Source: DRLZ01 sp036478815
GTDB taxonomy: Bacteria > Pseudomonadota > Gammaproteobacteria > Methylococcales > DRLZ01
Reading direction: 5' to 3'
DNA: 16,404 nucleotides
Assembly: GCA_036478815.1 (NCBI GenBank)
Contig: JAZGEP010000092.1
Location: 1-16,404 of the forward strand
A model generated the notes under the pieces. The model had not been told where the DNA came from and made no database searches. It saw only the letters and a list, made by a program, of their open reading frames with translations. Positions within the stretch are counted from its first letter, which is position 1. Each line of letters starts with the position of its first letter. Positions 15,295 through 16,404 of this stretch are shown here, piece by piece. The translations under genes were made by a program, and so were the position numbers.

Positions 15295-15768
15295 ATGTCT
15301 GAAATGACAATGTATCAAGGTAATCTTGTAATTGATAAGGCTCGCTTTTGTCTGGTTGCTTCCAGATTTAACAGTTTTATTGTCGATCAACTGGTGTCTG
15401 GTGCAACCGATACGCTGATACAACATGGTGCCCGGCAGCAGGATATCGATTTGGTAAAAGTGCCGGGAGCGTATGAGATTCCGCTGGCCCTCAAGCGCGT
15501 TGCAGCGCTGAGTAAATACGATGCCATTATCGCTCTGGGTGCGGTTATTCGTGGTGGTACCCCGCATTTTGAATATGTGGCAGGGGAATGTGCCAAAGGT
15601 GTTTCCCATGTGTCCATGCAATATGATATTCCAATTGGATTTGGCATCTTGACAGTGGATAGCCTTGAACAGGCAATCGAGCGCGCCGGCACCAAGGCAG
15701 GCAATAAAGGTGCTGATGCAGCGAGTAGCGTGATTGAAATGATTAATCTGTTAAAACAATTGGGTTAA
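15295..15768 (+). CDS. ribH: 6,7-dimethyl-8-ribityllumazine synthase
   Basis: Condenses the RibB product with the RibD-pathway pyrimidine to lumazine; forms 60-mer or decamer shells. Motifs seen are ARFNSFIVDQL-like (ASRFNSFIVDQL), VPGAYEIPLALKR, GAVIRGGTPHFEYV with the catalytic His, and PIGFGILTVDSLEQAIERAG. The total length is about 157 residues. The start ATG 15295 is preferred because GGAA lies six bases upstream; an in-frame ATG at 15283 adds four residues but has no ribosome binding site. A weak 7-bp hairpin (15230-15259) separates it from ribB. nusB begins four bases after its stop. Confidence 0.96.
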   Translation: MSEMTMYQGNLVIDKARFCLVASRFNSFIVDQLVSGATDTLIQHGARQQDIDLVKVPGAYEIPLALKRVAALSKYDAIIALGAVIRGGTPHFEYVAGECAKGVSHVSMQYDIPIGFGILTVDSLEQAIERAGTKAGNKGADAASSVIEMINLLKQLG

Positions 15769-15771
15769 CGG

Positions 15772-16221
15772 GTGAAAAAATCACGCAGTCTGGCGCGCCG
15801 TCTGGCAGTACAAGCCATCTATGAGTGGCAAGTTAGCGCTAATCCAGAAGATCAGATTAAACAGGATTTTTTTGAGGATAATGAGCTAAATGCTGAAAGT
15901 TCCGAGTATTTCAGCGACTTGCTGTTTGGTGTTGCTTCGAATCAGCCTGAAATTGATGCAACAATGGTTGGTTTTGTTGATCGTGCGGTTAAGAAGATTG
16001 ACCCTGTTGAGCTAGCCATCCTGCGTCTAGGTTTCTATGAGCTAATCAAACGTCCAGATATCCCTTATCGGGTATCACTCAATGAGTGGATTAATCTTGC
16101 TAAAGAGTTTGGCGCACCACGCAGTCATGCCTATATTAACGGGGTGCTGGATAAAGCTTCGCAGCAATTACGAAGTACGGAAGTCAGCACTCATCAAGCG
16201 TCAAAACACCCAGCTAATTGA
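15772..16221 (+). CDS. nusB: Transcription antitermination factor NusB
   Basis: RNA-binding all-helical protein that acts with NusE (S10) at boxA sites in rRNA operon antitermination. The length is 149 residues. The Arg-rich N-terminus SRSLARRLAVQAIYEWQ contacts RNA, and KIDPVELAILRLGFYEL and the conserved PYRVSLNEWINLAKEFG are present. It starts with GTG at 15772, three bases after the ribH stop, implying translational coupling. The ribH-nusB order is widely conserved. The next genes usually found (thiL, pgpA) are not seen because a MITE follows within 40 bp and the window ends. Confidence 0.97.
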   Translation: MKKSRSLARRLAVQAIYEWQVSANPEDQIKQDFFEDNELNAESSEYFSDLLFGVASNQPEIDATMVGFVDRAVKKIDPVELAILRLGFYELIKRPDIPYRVSLNEWINLAKEFGAPRSHAYINGVLDKASQQLRSTEVSTHQASKHPAN

Positions 16222-16260
16222 TAGCTATGCTGAGAGTAATTCATATTGTAGTTGTGCTTA

Positions 16261-16404
16261 GGAGTGAGGATTTAATAAGTTGCCGAAGTTTGGCGCAGCA
16301 TATTGATTTCACAGGAGTACTCATAAAATGGGCGCATAGCTGGCTACGCAACTATTTTATGAGTGCTTCTGTGGGATCAAAAGGCAAGTCAAAATCGGGA
16401 AGTT
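16261..16404 (-). mobile_element. MITE family A, copy 2, cut by the window end
   Basis: These 144 bases match the reverse complement of 11455-11598 with ten mismatches and no gaps by eye, about 93%. It begins with GGAGTGAGGATTTAATAA after TTA (16258-16260). The remaining 16 bases and the second TTA should lie just past the window. The core GCGCATAG (16332-16339), CTGG, CTACGCAAC (16344-16352) is complete. Confidence 0.85.

Overview
The window looks like a chromosomal segment of a gammaproteobacterium. The blocks tpiA-secG-tRNA-Leu(GAG) and nrdR-ribD-ribE-ribB-ribH-nusB are both typical of that class, and the protein sequences fit. Base composition is moderate to low in GC. The intergenic spaces are unusually full of small palindromic repeats, as in some large or slowly streamlined genomes such as sulfur-oxidising Thiotrichales. 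Genus cannot be decided from sequence alone.

Layout. 1-3459: an operon of two dynamin-like GTPases with overlapping ends, the second carrying two membrane segments. An upstream gene probably ends inside the first few bases. 3460-3782: intergenic, holding a MITE with a perfect 8-bp target duplication and a likely tpiA promoter. 3783-5361: tpiA, a dispersed hairpin repeat, secG with an unusually long acidic tail, and tRNA-Leu(GAG). The nuo operon often found next is absent. 5362-7578: repeats and a convergent, AT-rich multi-spanning membrane protein whose last four codons and stop come from an inserted MITE. 7579-7981: remnant of a transposase gene with a frameshift. 8046-10187 (minus strand): a REC-PAS-GGDEF-EAL cyclic-di-GMP protein. 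10188-11659: about 1.5 kb without a convincing gene, holding four MITE-like elements and a 28-bp direct repeat. 11660-16221: nrdR followed by riboflavin genes and nusB, all on the plus strand. 16261-end: a second, inverted copy of the MITE that precedes nrdR.

How the genes work together. RibD, RibB, RibH and RibE cover the riboflavin pathway except GTP cyclohydrolase II: the C-terminal domain of RibB has lost the zinc cysteines, so a separate ribA must exist elsewhere. NrdR (ribonucleotide reductase repressor) and NusB (antitermination) are the usual neighbours. SecG and tRNA-Leu are translation/export housekeeping and TpiA is glycolytic.

The most interesting material is the repeat population. 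At least six MITE-like insertions fall into two kinds. One family (two copies) has GTAA ends and 8-bp target duplications, as in IS66-type transposition. Three families have different terminal repeats but share a central hairpin and 3-bp TTA/TAA target duplications. A fifth family has a 29-bp near-perfect terminal repeat. No confident new multi-gene system is visible; the paired GTPases are the best protein candidates for something poorly characterised.
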